From Actinomycetes bacterium (GTDB lineage Bacteria; Actinomycetota; Acidimicrobiia; Acidimicrobiales; JAKAVM01), in contig JAKAWH010000005.1 of the NCBI GenBank assembly GCA_021817065.1, positions 1 through 60,811 of the forward strand: 60,811 bases of DNA, written 5' to 3'. Position numbers and translations under genes: made by a program. The notes beneath the pieces were generated by a model. The model ran no database searches and was not told the origin of the DNA. It saw only the letters and a program-made list of their open reading frames with translations. Below, in pieces: positions 53,453 through 60,811 of this stretch; the first letter of the stretch is position 1; each line of letters begins with the position of its first letter.

Positions 53453-54928
53453 TCACCGGCGCGCCCGGCGGGTGACTGCCCGCCATCGGCTCAAGTAGGC
53501 CACCGTGGCCACGGATGCTGCCACCGCCATTGCTGCATCGCCCCACCGGACCGGAAAAGTGAAGGCCACCGGGATTACCGCCCCCATCACCCATACGAGC
53601 TGGAAACGGGTCTCGAAGCGGGCGAAGGCGGTCCCTCGCCTGCGAGTTGGGGTATCGCGCTGGACCAGGGCGTCGAAGGACACTTTTGCGACCCCGGTGG
53701 AGAATCCAGTGACACACATGAGAAGCGCCTGCAACAGCATCCCCCCGCTCCAGCCCGCCAGAGCGCTCATCACGCACACCACAGCCAAGGCGGCGGCCAC
53801 CGTCTTCTCCTCCGGCAGCCGGGTTCGTACTCGAGGAGCGAGCGCGTTGGCCAGCACCGAGCCAGCGGTCAAGCCGGTAAGCACTATCCCGAACCAGATC
53901 AGGGCATAGTGCTGCCGGCGCAATGTGAAGATCAGGAGGAACTCTAGGAAGCCCACTTCGGCCCGTAGAACCGCCATCGCCGAGGCAGCCGCGAAAAGCC
54001 CGGCCATTTTCTGCTTGACGATCTTGTTCCTCAACCCTCGGTGGCTAACACTCACCTCCGCGCCGAGCTCTTCGGTCCCGATTTCTCCGCCAGCCCCTTG
54101 GGGGGGGCCGATCGGGGGGGGCGGCGCCACCGGGACTGTCCCGAAAGGGTCTGTCGCGACCTCGCCGCTTGTCCGCCCCGCGCCCGCCCGCTCGGAGCTT
54201 CCCCGTATCACCGGCGTCCAATCCTCCCCGCCCCCGCTCGCTAGCCCCGGCCGGCCCAGCCCCGCACGCTCCGGCCGCGCCCCCGCACGAGGAAGCCGGA
54301 GCGCGTAGAGGGCAGCCACCGCGAACACGACCGCGTCCGTCCGGAGCACCCAGGGGGACCCGAGACCGGGCGTCTTCCACACCGCCACCGCAATAGCTGA
54401 TCCGACGAAACCCGCGACCGCCCCGTGAAAATTGAGGGTCGCGTTGGCATGCACGAAACGCTCCTCGCCTCCAACCCCTTCGCCCACCACCTCCGGCACG
54501 AGGGACTGGCGCGACACCCCGTACACCTTGGACAGGACCAGGAGCCCGAAGGATTCTGGGAAGAGGAGCAGGCTTTTCAAGTCGCCCGCCATCAGGATGC
54601 ACAGCGCCACTCGCCCCAGAGCGGACACCAGGACCAGCCCTTTGCGCATACCAGCGATCGAATCGAGAAGGGGGCCGATCGCCGGCGCGATCACAACGAA
54701 GGGCACGAAGGTCAGGGTCAAGCCGAGCAGGACGTGGGGTGCCGCCGCATGGGGCGAGATATCGAAGAAGAGCGATCCCGCCAGGGCGATGGCCACCATC
54801 GCGTCGCCGGCGAGCATGAGGACCTGAGTCGAGAGCAGCCGTTCGAAAGGAGAGCCCGGACGGCGGAGGCGTCCCAGCGCGCCACCGATAGCTGCCGTTG
54901 CCGAAGACCAGGATCCTTCGAGCTTCAC
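53453..54928 (-). CDS. Major facilitator superfamily permease, substrate unknown
   Basis: Membrane transporter of 491 residues with about 12 hydrophobic helices. The central loop, roughly residues 210-300, is long, rich in Gly/Pro/Glu and probably cytoplasmic. Segments such as SKVYGVSRQSLVPEVV and FERLLSTQVLMLAGDAMVAI resemble MFS_3-like transporters found with actinobacterial core genes. No substrate motif is recognised. The ATG at 54928 diverges from bioF; the 122-base gap contains no recognised operator. Confidence 0.82.
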   Translation of the reverse strand: MKLEGSWSSATAAIGGALGRLRRPGSPFERLLSTQVLMLAGDAMVAIALAGSLFFDISPHAAAPHVLLGLTLTFVPFVVIAPAIGPLLDSIAGMRKGLVLVSALGRVALCILMAGDLKSLLLFPESFGLLVLSKVYGVSRQSLVPEVVGEGVGGEERFVHANATLNFHGAVAGFVGSAIAVAVWKTPGLGSPWVLRTDAVVFAVAALYALRLPRAGARPERAGLGRPGLASGGGEDWTPVIRGSSERAGAGRTSGEVATDPFGTVPVAPPPPIGPPQGAGGEIGTEELGAEVSVSHRGLRNKIVKQKMAGLFAAASAMAVLRAEVGFLEFLLIFTLRRQHYALIWFGIVLTGLTAGSVLANALAPRVRTRLPEEKTVAAALAVVCVMSALAGWSGGMLLQALLMCVTGFSTGVAKVSFDALVQRDTPTRRRGTAFARFETRFQLVWVMGAVIPVAFTFPVRWGDAAMAVAASVATVAYLSRWRAVTRRARR

Positions 54929-55050
54929 CGAGATCGCCAGAGCGCCTGATCCGCATCGGACAACACCGCGCCATCGTACGGGTTAGCGTCGCTGTCAATG
55001 GGACCGTCGCTCCATCGGGAGTTCCATCGGGAAAAGGAGCCCGTGCGCCA

Positions 55051-56208
55051 ATGAGCCCGCTCGGAAACGCGCTGGTCGCTCCCGGCGGGTGGGGCGAGTG
55101 GGTGGAAAGTCGCCTTTCCTCGATAGCCGGGGCTGGAAGATGGCGAACCGTGCGCGATTTCGACGCGCTCGGCCACACCGGACTGATCGACGGAACACAG
55201 GTGGTCTCCTTCGCTTCCAACGACTACCTCGGGCTAAGCCACCACCCGGAGGTTGTCGACGCGGCACGGGCGGCCCTCGGGCGCTGGGGTGCCGGGGCGG
55301 GCTCTTCGCGCTTGGTGGTCGGATCACGACCGGTACACACCATGCTGGAAGAGGCACTCGCCCGGTGGAAGGGTACAGAGCGCTGCGTGGTCTTCCCGTC
55401 TGGCTTCGCCGCCAACCTCGGTGTGCTCACCGCCCTCGCCAATCGGGAAACAGGAATATTCTCCGACGAGCTGAACCACGCTTCCATCATCGACGGTTGC
55501 CGCCTGGCCCGGGCGCCGACAACCATCTATCCGCACCGTGACACCGAGCAGCTCGCCAAACTGCTCGCCCACGCGTCCGGGGGACGGTCCCTGATCGTCT
55601 CCGATGCGGTCTTTTCGATGGATGGGGATGCCGCCGACCTGCCCGGACTTGTTCGACTCGCAGAGCGATTCGGTGCGCTGCTCGTCGTCGACGAAGCCCA
55701 CGACGTGCTCGGCAACGGCAGCATCATGGCAGAAGCTGTATCCGCGGGGCTCGTCGTTCGGGTAGGCACCCTCTCGAAGACCCTGGGCTCTCTAGGCGGG
55801 TTCGTAGCCTGCTCGGCGCCGATTGCCGACCTGATCGTCAACACCGCCCGCTCGTACATCTTCACCACCGCCCTGTCCCCGCCGGACGCCGCCGCCGCTC
55901 TCGCCGCCCTGGGTGTACTCGGCTCATCTGCTGGCGACGAGCTGCTCTCGCGGCTTGCCGACCACGTCGCAACCCTGGCACCGGGCCACCCTTCCCCTAT
56001 CGTCCCTCTGGTGGTGGGGAACGAGGACGACGCCCTCCGGGCCGCGGCAAATCTGCTCGACCGAGGTTTCCTGGTCCCGGCGATCCGCCCTCCCACGGTT
56101 CCCGACGGCACTTCCCGCCTGCGGGTATCCCTGTCCGCCGATCACACATCCGGGCAGGTCCAGGGTCTATTGACAGCGCTCCGGAACGCCGGCCTTCTGC
56201 TCCGGTGA
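55051..56208 (+). CDS. bioF: 8-amino-7-oxononanoate synthase BioF
   Basis: PLP enzyme condensing pimeloyl-ACP or -CoA with alanine in biotin synthesis, 385 residues. Motifs: VSFASNDYLGLSHHPEVVDA, GAGSSRLVVGSRPVHTMLEE, FSDELNHASIIDGCRLARA, VVDEAHDVLGNGS, and the Schiff-base Lys243 in VGTLSKTLGSLGG. ATG 55051 has AAGGAG 11 bases upstream; the frame is open further but without similarity. bioD follows 61 bases later. Related alpha-oxoamine synthases (Kbl) are possible, but bioD supports BioF. Confidence 0.9.
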   Translation: MSPLGNALVAPGGWGEWVESRLSSIAGAGRWRTVRDFDALGHTGLIDGTQVVSFASNDYLGLSHHPEVVDAARAALGRWGAGAGSSRLVVGSRPVHTMLEEALARWKGTERCVVFPSGFAANLGVLTALANRETGIFSDELNHASIIDGCRLARAPTTIYPHRDTEQLAKLLAHASGGRSLIVSDAVFSMDGDAADLPGLVRLAERFGALLVVDEAHDVLGNGSIMAEAVSAGLVVRVGTLSKTLGSLGGFVACSAPIADLIVNTARSYIFTTALSPPDAAAALAALGVLGSSAGDELLSRLADHVATLAPGHPSPIVPLVVGNEDDALRAAANLLDRGFLVPAIRPPTVPDGTSRLRVSLSADHTSGQVQGLLTALRNAGLLLR

Positions 56209-56269
56209 GCTCGACCCGACACCACTGCGAATCCGGCGACTCCGGTCCAGTGTGCTCCCGGACCGAAGG

Positions 56270-56929
56270 GTGAGCCGGCCCGAAAAGCTGGTGGTGATCA
56301 CCGGTACCGGTACAGGCATCGGGAAGACCTGGGTGGCCACCGAGCTTCTCCAATACCTGCGTGGGCGGGGATTCCGGGTGGCCGCACGCAAGCCGGTCCA
56401 GTCGATCGACCCGGAAGAACGGGTTACCGACGCCGACGCGCTGGCAGGAGCATCGGGCGAGGATCCGAATGCCGTCTGCCTTCCCAACCGCACCTACCGA
56501 GTTCCCCTGGCCCCCCCAATGGCTGCCGAGGCCCTGGGGAGTCCGGTCTTCACGATCGCCGATCTCGCCGCGGAGGTGAGCTGGCCCGATGGCCTCGACA
56601 TCGGCCTGGTAGAAGGTGCCGGGGGTTGCTGCTCTCCCCTGGCAGCCGACGGGGACACCTGCGATCTCATCGCCGCGCTCTCCCCCGACCGGGTTGTCCT
56701 AGTGACACACGCCGGTTTGGGCTCGATCCACGACGTTCGGTCCGCCACCCGCGCACTCGGGGCTCGGTTAGGCGATAGCCCGGGGAATCCCTCGCTTGCG
56801 GTTCACCTCAATCGATTCCTGCCGGGCGATTCCCTCCACCAGGCGAACGAGGAGTGGCTGAAGGAGCGCTACGGATACGCCACCTTCCATGACCCGCCGG
56901 CGCTCGCCGAAATGCTGGCGATCGGCTGA
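56270..56929 (+). CDS. bioD: Dethiobiotin synthetase BioD
   Basis: ATP-dependent carboxylase forming the ureido ring of dethiobiotin. The 219-residue protein has P-loop VITGTGTGIGKTWVATELLQ, KPVQS, DIGLVEGAGGCCSPLAADGD and CDLIAALSPDRVVLVTHAGL. GTG 56270 puts the P-loop at the usual distance; GTG 56252 would add six residues. bioA and bioB are not in the window. Confidence 0.88.
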   Translation: MSRPEKLVVITGTGTGIGKTWVATELLQYLRGRGFRVAARKPVQSIDPEERVTDADALAGASGEDPNAVCLPNRTYRVPLAPPMAAEALGSPVFTIADLAAEVSWPDGLDIGLVEGAGGCCSPLAADGDTCDLIAALSPDRVVLVTHAGLGSIHDVRSATRALGARLGDSPGNPSLAVHLNRFLPGDSLHQANEEWLKERYGYATFHDPPALAEMLAIG

Positions 56930-56971
56930 CGCTCTTGATCGCACCCATAGGCCGGCAGGAGTACCTCCAGT

Positions 56972-58060
56972 TCAACCAGTCGCTGCGGCCGGCGTGGAGC
57001 CAGCACCATTTCCCACCAGGTTCACTCCGAGAGGTGCCGGCAAGCTGTTGAGAACGTTAGCGAGGGAGATCGCCTGGTTGGAGTTCGACTGGCTGTCGTA
57101 GGCAACCAGGTAATCATTGGCAATATAAGGGATTTCAGCCGAGAGTTTCTGGTAGTTCTGGAACTGGATCCCTGCAAACTCGCAATCATTGAGCCCGTAC
57201 GCACCCAGAGCTGTATTAACCGGGCCCGAGATGGCCTGGAGATTGGCCTCCAAGGTCCCCGGTTGAGGGTTCCCCGGGAACTGCTGCACGTTCCCTTGGG
57301 AAGTCATTCCCTCCAATTCGACCAGGTCCTGGTACAATGCATCCGCCAGGAACGTACTCTGCTGCGCAGTTGCGAGGTCGGGCTCTTTGCCGGTTACCAC
57401 CATGAATCCCGCGGTGTAGTAGTCGGAGAGAATGTTCTCGAGCACCACGTCCGCCTGGTTCTGAGCAACCATCGCTTCGGTCATCGACACCCAAGTCTGC
57501 TGGAGGAGAGGCTGGTCGAGCGGAGGCTCTGAGAGGTTCTCCAACTCGTCGAGGAGGTCGTTCTGCATGCCGACGACGGCGTCGAGCTGGTCCATGTACT
57601 CGTTGAGGAGCTGGTTAACCACGGCAAGGGGGTTCTGCTGCACCTCGGACTTGTCGTAACTTCCCGACGGCGCGGGCGCGGCGGTCGTCGTCGACCCCGC
57701 CCCTCCTCCCAGCGCCGACGAGGAGCCCGAGGCGGTGGGTTCAGTGGTGGTGGTCCCGAAGAGGGGGGTGGTGGCGGCCTGGTTCTGATTCGCAGCCACC
57801 CCTTGGGACACAGCCTTGATCTGCTGGGTAAATTGCTGGGAGCTAGCCGTGAGCTGGCTGGCCATGTTGAGACAGATCTGGTTCGCGTCGTTGACGAAGT
57901 TGTCCTTGGTCACCAGTACGGGGGTGCCGCCCCCGCCCGAACTGGACCCAAGCGACGAGTTCAGATCACTCGATTGGGCGTGGGAGACGATCACCATGCT
58001 GCCCACAACCAGCACCAGAAGAGCCGCGACCGCGGGAATGAACCTCGTCACCCATCTCAT
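56972..58060 (-). CDS. Exported or membrane-anchored protein of unknown function
   Basis: Protein of 362 residues. Residues 6-28 form a signal peptide or anchor (FIPAVAALLVLVVGSMVIVS). Two low-complexity linkers follow, a Ser/Gly run and a Thr/Ser/Gly/Ala/Pro run (about 103-133). The rest is largely helical and Gln/Asn-rich, with two cysteines (NQICLNMASQL and GLNDCEFAG) that could form one disulfide across the domain. Motifs such as NPLAVVNQLLNEYMDQLDAV suggest a helical bundle. No family is recognised. It is convergent with bioD; tRNA-Cys lies upstream on the same strand. Confidence 0.75.
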   Translation of the reverse strand: MRWVTRFIPAVAALLVLVVGSMVIVSHAQSSDLNSSLGSSSGGGGTPVLVTKDNFVNDANQICLNMASQLTASSQQFTQQIKAVSQGVAANQNQAATTPLFGTTTTEPTASGSSSALGGGAGSTTTAAPAPSGSYDKSEVQQNPLAVVNQLLNEYMDQLDAVVGMQNDLLDELENLSEPPLDQPLLQQTWVSMTEAMVAQNQADVVLENILSDYYTAGFMVVTGKEPDLATAQQSTFLADALYQDLVELEGMTSQGNVQQFPGNPQPGTLEANLQAISGPVNTALGAYGLNDCEFAGIQFQNYQKLSAEIPYIANDYLVAYDSQSNSNQAISLANVLNSLPAPLGVNLVGNGAGSTPAAATG

Positions 58061-58177
58061 CGCTGTCCCGGGACCTTCGAACCTCTCCCTCGATCAACCA
58101 CTATTCCGGCGAAGTGTACTTGCTCGGCCACGGCACTCGCTGGCTTACTGGTCGAGAATCTTTCGGGCTCGGGCTCT

Positions 58178-58247
58178 CGGGCGGGGAACCCGTTCAGCAC
58201 TGCCCGCTCAGCGTTGCCTCCGGGCGGGGAACCCGTTCAGCACTGCC
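58178..58247. repeat. Two exact 27-bp direct repeats, 16 bp apart
   Basis: Copies at 58178-58204 and 58221-58247 begin CGGGCGGGGAACCCGTTCAG and continue identically for 7 more bases. They lie in the non-coding stretch 58061-58299 between the exported protein gene and tRNA-Cys. Two copies are too few for a CRISPR call. The rest of the stretch shows nothing recognisable. Confidence 0.85.
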
Positions 58248-58299
58248 ACCGGGCCCGGGGATCGGCCGGCGACCGGGACCGGTCACCGATAGAGCCTTG

Positions 58300-58371
58300 A
58301 GGCGGCGAGCGGAATCGAACCGCTGTGAAGGGTTTTGCAGACCCTCGCCTGAGCCACTCGGCCACGCCGCC
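58300..58371 (-). tRNA. tRNA-Cys (GCA)
   Basis: A complete 72-base cloverleaf on the minus strand: acceptor GGCGGCG pairing with CGCCGCC, D-arm GCC/GGC, anticodon stem AGGGT/ACCCT with loop CTGCAAA (anticodon GCA), T-arm AGCGG/CCGCT with loop TTCGATT, and discriminator U73 as expected for Cys. The 3' CCA is not encoded. Confidence 0.95.
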
Positions 58372-58406
58372 AGGAACTCCTAATGCTAGCCGTAGGATGA
58401 GTTCAC

Positions 58407-58967
58407 ATGATTAGCGCAGGCGGGATCCCCGCTTCCGCCCGTTCCCGGAAATGGATCGTTGCCGCTATGGCCATAACGGCCGCTCTGGCCGCGTCGGCCC
58501 AGTTCGTTCCGATGATCTTCGCCGCCTCTCATAGCCGGGGGGCCAACGACCGTGCTGCAGCCGCGTCGGGGAGAGCCCAATCGGTTCCCGGACAGCCCAT
58601 TGCCACCTCCTTCGGCCCGCTGGACGCCGGTGGCGAGCCACCTTCCAACGTCCTGGCCGCTCTCGAGATCCCGGCCGGCTCCGAGGTGGTCGAGCGTAAG
58701 AGCTTCGACGGAAATGCCGGCTCCTATGACAGAGCGGTTACCTTCTCCAGCTCTCTTGGGTCCGCAGAAATCCTTGCTTTTTACAAAGGATCCCTTGCTC
58801 GCCACGGGTGGAAGGTTTCAGGAGAATTCCCGGTGCCCCACGCTCCCGGGAGGGAGGTGCTCGCCCAGCATGCCGGTGATGATGGTAATTATTGGGAGGT
58901 TGGGGTGTCCACGCCTAGGCCGCATTCTTTCGCCGTGCGCATCCAGTTGGTCGACAACCAGGAGTAA
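58407..58967 (+). CDS. Single-pass exported protein of unknown function
   Basis: Protein of 186 residues. A hydrophobic segment (about 17-40, VAAMAITAALAASAQFVPMI) is followed by a disordered Ala/Gly/Pro stretch. A compact C-terminal domain of about 100 residues carries SYDRAVTFSSSLGSAEILAF, YKGSLARHGWKVSGEFPVP and HAGDDGNYWEVGVSTP. The pattern suggests a small alpha/beta extracytoplasmic domain. The ATG has no Shine-Dalgarno, but TAGGAT lies 8 bases upstream, so it may be leaderless. The 141-base gap to the next gene shows nothing clear. Confidence 0.75.
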   Translation: MISAGGIPASARSRKWIVAAMAITAALAASAQFVPMIFAASHSRGANDRAAAASGRAQSVPGQPIATSFGPLDAGGEPPSNVLAALEIPAGSEVVERKSFDGNAGSYDRAVTFSSSLGSAEILAFYKGSLARHGWKVSGEFPVPHAPGREVLAQHAGDDGNYWEVGVSTPRPHSFAVRIQLVDNQE

Positions 58968-59108
58968 GCCACGGTCGGCGGAGGCGTCCTCCCCAAGGGA
59001 ACGCCCTGCGTAAGCTTCTGCGCGCTCGCCGGGCCCGTTCTAAGCTCCCTCCATGAATGCAGGAGGAAGGGATCCCCGCATGAACTGGGTCGCTTTGCGG
59101 GACCGACC

Positions 59109-60515
59109 ATGTTGCAGCCCGGCTCGGTGAGGAGACTGATCCGGGGCTATACCTACCGCACCGATGGCAGCCGGCTGGCACACCAGGCGGCAGTGGTCGC
59201 CGGAGCGTTCGCCGCTCTCGAAGTCACCGACACACATCTTTTCCCTCATCGGGTGCCCCAGGGTGAGCTCGTCTTCGGCTGCCTGGTGGGGCTGACCTAC
59301 GCGCTGCTGGCCATCGCGCTCATCCTTGTATACAAGGCCAACCGGATCATCAACTTCGCGGTCGCGGAGTTCGGGGTGTTCGGCGCCATTGTTTTCCAGA
59401 ATCTACAGGGCGAACACCTTCCCTGGTTCGCCTCCCTCCTCGCCGGGATCACCTCCGCGGGGGCCGCGGGGTTCGTGATGGAGCGCTTCCTGGCGCGCCG
59501 GTTCGCGCGATCGAGCCGGCTCATCCTCTCCGTCGCCACCATCGGGATGGCCCAGTTCGTCGCGTTCGGCGAGATCGAGGTTGCCAGGCATTTCGGGACC
59601 ATCCCCGCGTCAGGCGGGCTGCGAACCCCGCTTTCGGACTTCACTTTCGTGATCGGCGGCGCGACCTTCGACGGCAACGCAATCCTCCTGGCAGTTGTGG
59701 CGGTGGCGACCCTGATCGCCCTGGAGGTGTTCCTCCACCGAAGCGCCTACGGCATCGCTCTCCGGGCGGCGGCGGAGAACGCTCCCCGAGCTGCACTGCT
59801 CGGAATTCCGGTGAAGAAGGTGTCAACGCTCGCCTGGGTGATCGCTGCCGTCATCGCCGGCATAGCCACTGTGCTTCACGCTCCTATGACCGGTGTAATC
59901 GCCGGTGGCACGGTGGTGGGGCCGACCCTCCTCTACAAGTCACTCGCGGTGGCAGTCATCGCCGACTTCTCGGACCTCCGGGTGGCGGTCCTGGCGGGCC
60001 TCCTCCTCGGAATGGTGGGGCAGTCGATCACCTACGCGTACTCCGGGTCGCCGATCACCGACGCGATGTACATCGCAGTCATCATCGCGGTGTTGCTCGC
60101 GAGGTGCCCCCAGGTGGGCCGCATTGTGGACGCCGCAGCTTCTAGCTGGAAGACGATCAGCGAGGTGCGCCGGATTCCTCGTTCCGCAGCTCGGGAACCG
60201 CGGGTCGTGTCGGTGCGCGCCGGGGCGGTGATCTCCGCTTCGGTGCTCTTGGTCGCCGGACCACTTGGATTGTCGGGCACCTACCGGTTCGACGCGTCCG
60301 ACGTCCTGGTGTTTGCTCTTGTCGCAATCTCCTGCGTTGTGGTCACCGGCTGCAGTGGGCAGATCAGCCTCGGCCAGTTCGCCCTGGCTGCTGTGGGCGC
60401 GGTGACCTCGGGCAAGCTCTTTGCCCAAGCGCATTGGGATTTCTTCGCCTCCATCAATCCGCCCCGAGGGGACTGGGGCTTGAAGCCGTCAGGGGAATCG
60501 GGGCTCGGGCCGTAA
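59109..60515 (+). CDS. LivH-LivM fused branched-chain amino acid-type ABC permease, truncated by an IS element
   Basis: Permease for a hydrophobic amino acid or related substrate. Residues about 55-345 are a complete LivH-like module (TYALLAIALILVYKANRIIN, FGVFGAIVFQNL, LLGIPVKKVSTLAWVIAAVI). A second module of LivM type begins near residue 375 and reaches GCSGQISLGQFALAAVGAVT but stops after HWDFFASI (about 60455). The last 20 or so residues to TAA 60515 have no similarity and come from the inserted element. LivM normally needs about 250 more residues, so the product is probably non-functional. The start codon (ATG 59109) is uncertain. No ABC ATPase gene is visible. Confidence 0.8.
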   Translation: MLQPGSVRRLIRGYTYRTDGSRLAHQAAVVAGAFAALEVTDTHLFPHRVPQGELVFGCLVGLTYALLAIALILVYKANRIINFAVAEFGVFGAIVFQNLQGEHLPWFASLLAGITSAGAAGFVMERFLARRFARSSRLILSVATIGMAQFVAFGEIEVARHFGTIPASGGLRTPLSDFTFVIGGATFDGNAILLAVVAVATLIALEVFLHRSAYGIALRAAAENAPRAALLGIPVKKVSTLAWVIAAVIAGIATVLHAPMTGVIAGGTVVGPTLLYKSLAVAVIADFSDLRVAVLAGLLLGMVGQSITYAYSGSPITDAMYIAVIIAVLLARCPQVGRIVDAAASSWKTISEVRRIPRSAAREPRVVSVRAGAVISASVLLVAGPLGLSGTYRFDASDVLVFALVAISCVVVTGCSGQISLGQFALAAVGAVTSGKLFAQAHWDFFASINPPRGDWGLKPSGESGLGP

Positions 60516-60538
60516 GCCCGACATCTCGGTCGGATGTC
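60506..60538 (+). other. Two adjacent perfect hairpins at the IS end
   Basis: CGGGC-CGTAA-GCCCG (60506-60520) and GACATC-TCGGTCG-GATGTC (60520-60538) lie 28 bases before the tnpA start. IS200/IS605 transposases recognise subterminal hairpins, so these are the likely cleavage-site structures. The segment also resembles ends of TnpB-type elements in general look, which is an impression only. Confidence 0.55.
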
Positions 60539-60565
60539 ACAGCTCTCCCGTATAGTGATTGAGCA

Positions 60566-60811
60566 ATGTCTACTGCCCGGTTTCGTCGCTCCTCCGGAGG
60601 CGTCACATCTCTCGGCCTACACGTGGTGTGGTGTCCGAAATACCGCAAGCGGCTGCTCGGCGAGCGGGTCGCAGTCCGGTTGAACGGGCTACTCGAGGAG
60701 ATCGCAGACGACCACGGCTGGGAGATAGTCGCCAGCGAGGTTATGCCCGACCACCTACACATCTTTGTGCGGGTTCGGGCCACCGACTCCCCGGCTGAGG
60801 TCGTCCGAGCA
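60566..60811 (+). CDS. tnpA: IS200/IS605 transposase TnpA (Y1 HUH), 3' part outside window
   Basis: Single-strand transposase; 82 residues are visible. The N-terminus has SLGLHVVWCPKYRKRLL, and the HUH metal motif is in VMPDHLHIFVRV. The catalytic Tyr lies in the missing C-terminal part. Whether a tnpB follows cannot be seen. ATG 60566 is chosen from the family N-terminus. Confidence 0.9.
   Translation, partial: MSTARFRRSSGGVTSLGLHVVWCPKYRKRLLGERVAVRLNGLLEEIADDHGWEIVASEVMPDHLHIFVRVRATDSPAEVVRA

Larger units (their letters stand above)
60456..60811 (+). mobile_element. IS200/IS605-family insertion, left end and 5' part
   Basis: Begins where LivM similarity ends (about 60456, boundary approximate) and continues past the right window edge. 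It contains subterminal hairpins and the tnpA gene. No target duplication is expected for this single-strand transposition family. Confidence 0.75.

Noticed and set aside
58178-58247. Possible CRISPR array
   Set aside because: Only two repeats, 16-base spacing, no Cas gene nearby.

Overview
The window is GC-rich, densely packed bacterial DNA. Gene content and order point to an actinobacterium, most likely of the class Acidimicrobiia. The evidence is synteny with actinobacterial blocks (recA/miaB/miaA/dapF/hflX; nusA/infB/rbfA/truB/ribF/rpsO/pnp; xerC/whiG-type sigma/rpsB/tsf/pyrH/frr/cdsA/dxr/rseP/ispG), many GTG starts, a GAAC-N4-GTTC SOS box, and a secreted protein with GYWLVAADGGVF-type repeats. 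A sedolisin-type acid peptidase fits an acidic habitat. The phylum is well supported; class and lifestyle are inference.

Layout. 1-8.4 kb: dapD (cut by the left edge), a divergent secreted GH5 glycosidase, then a tightly overlapping minus-strand run read as miaB, miaA, dapF, hflX, dapC. 8.5-14.8 kb: an accessory island between miaB and recA, holding a 1,525-residue sedolisin with TIG domains and C-terminal repeats, a membrane-anchored CAP-like protein and two doubtful small ORFs. 14.9-17.2 kb: recA split by a 360-residue LAGLIDADG intein, with an upstream SOS box. 17.2-26.8 kb: dedA, cinA, pgsA, queF, thrB, ftsK, rnj, dapA. 26.9-29.5 kb: a ferritin-like diiron protein and two TetR regulators, the first with an operator inside its own promoter. 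29.5-39.9 kb: dapB, pnp, rpsO, ribF, truB, rbfA, infB, nusA, with a perfect intrinsic terminator in the nusA leader. 40.0-42.9 kb: thpR and three consecutive PilZ genes. 42.9-54.9 kb: ispG, rseP, dxr, cdsA, frr, pyrH, tsf, rpsB, a FliA/WhiG-type sigma factor, xerC and an MFS permease. 55-57 kb: bioF and bioD. 57-60.8 kb: two unknown exported or anchored proteins, tRNA-Cys(GCA), and a LivH-LivM fusion permease truncated by an IS200/IS605 element that runs off the right edge.

Functionally, five genes of the meso-diaminopimelate/lysine pathway (dapA, dapB, dapC, dapD, dapF) lie here in separate transcription units, with thrB. Two MEP-pathway genes (ispG, dxr), two phospholipid genes (pgsA, cdsA) and the core translation and RNA-decay genes complete a housekeeping segment interrupted by accessory insertions.

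Expression features recur. At least ten gene junctions are 4-base GTGA or ATGA stop-start overlaps. At least seven genes have a TANNNT box 6-8 bases before the start codon and no clear Shine-Dalgarno, which suggests leaderless mRNAs. The most notable single observations are the nusA-leader terminator, the intein at the RecA site used in M. leprae, a DapF whose first catalytic cysteine is serine, an acidic insert in the FtsK motor, a 9-bp microsatellite inside rpsB, and the triple PilZ cluster. No clear new defence or CRISPR system was seen.
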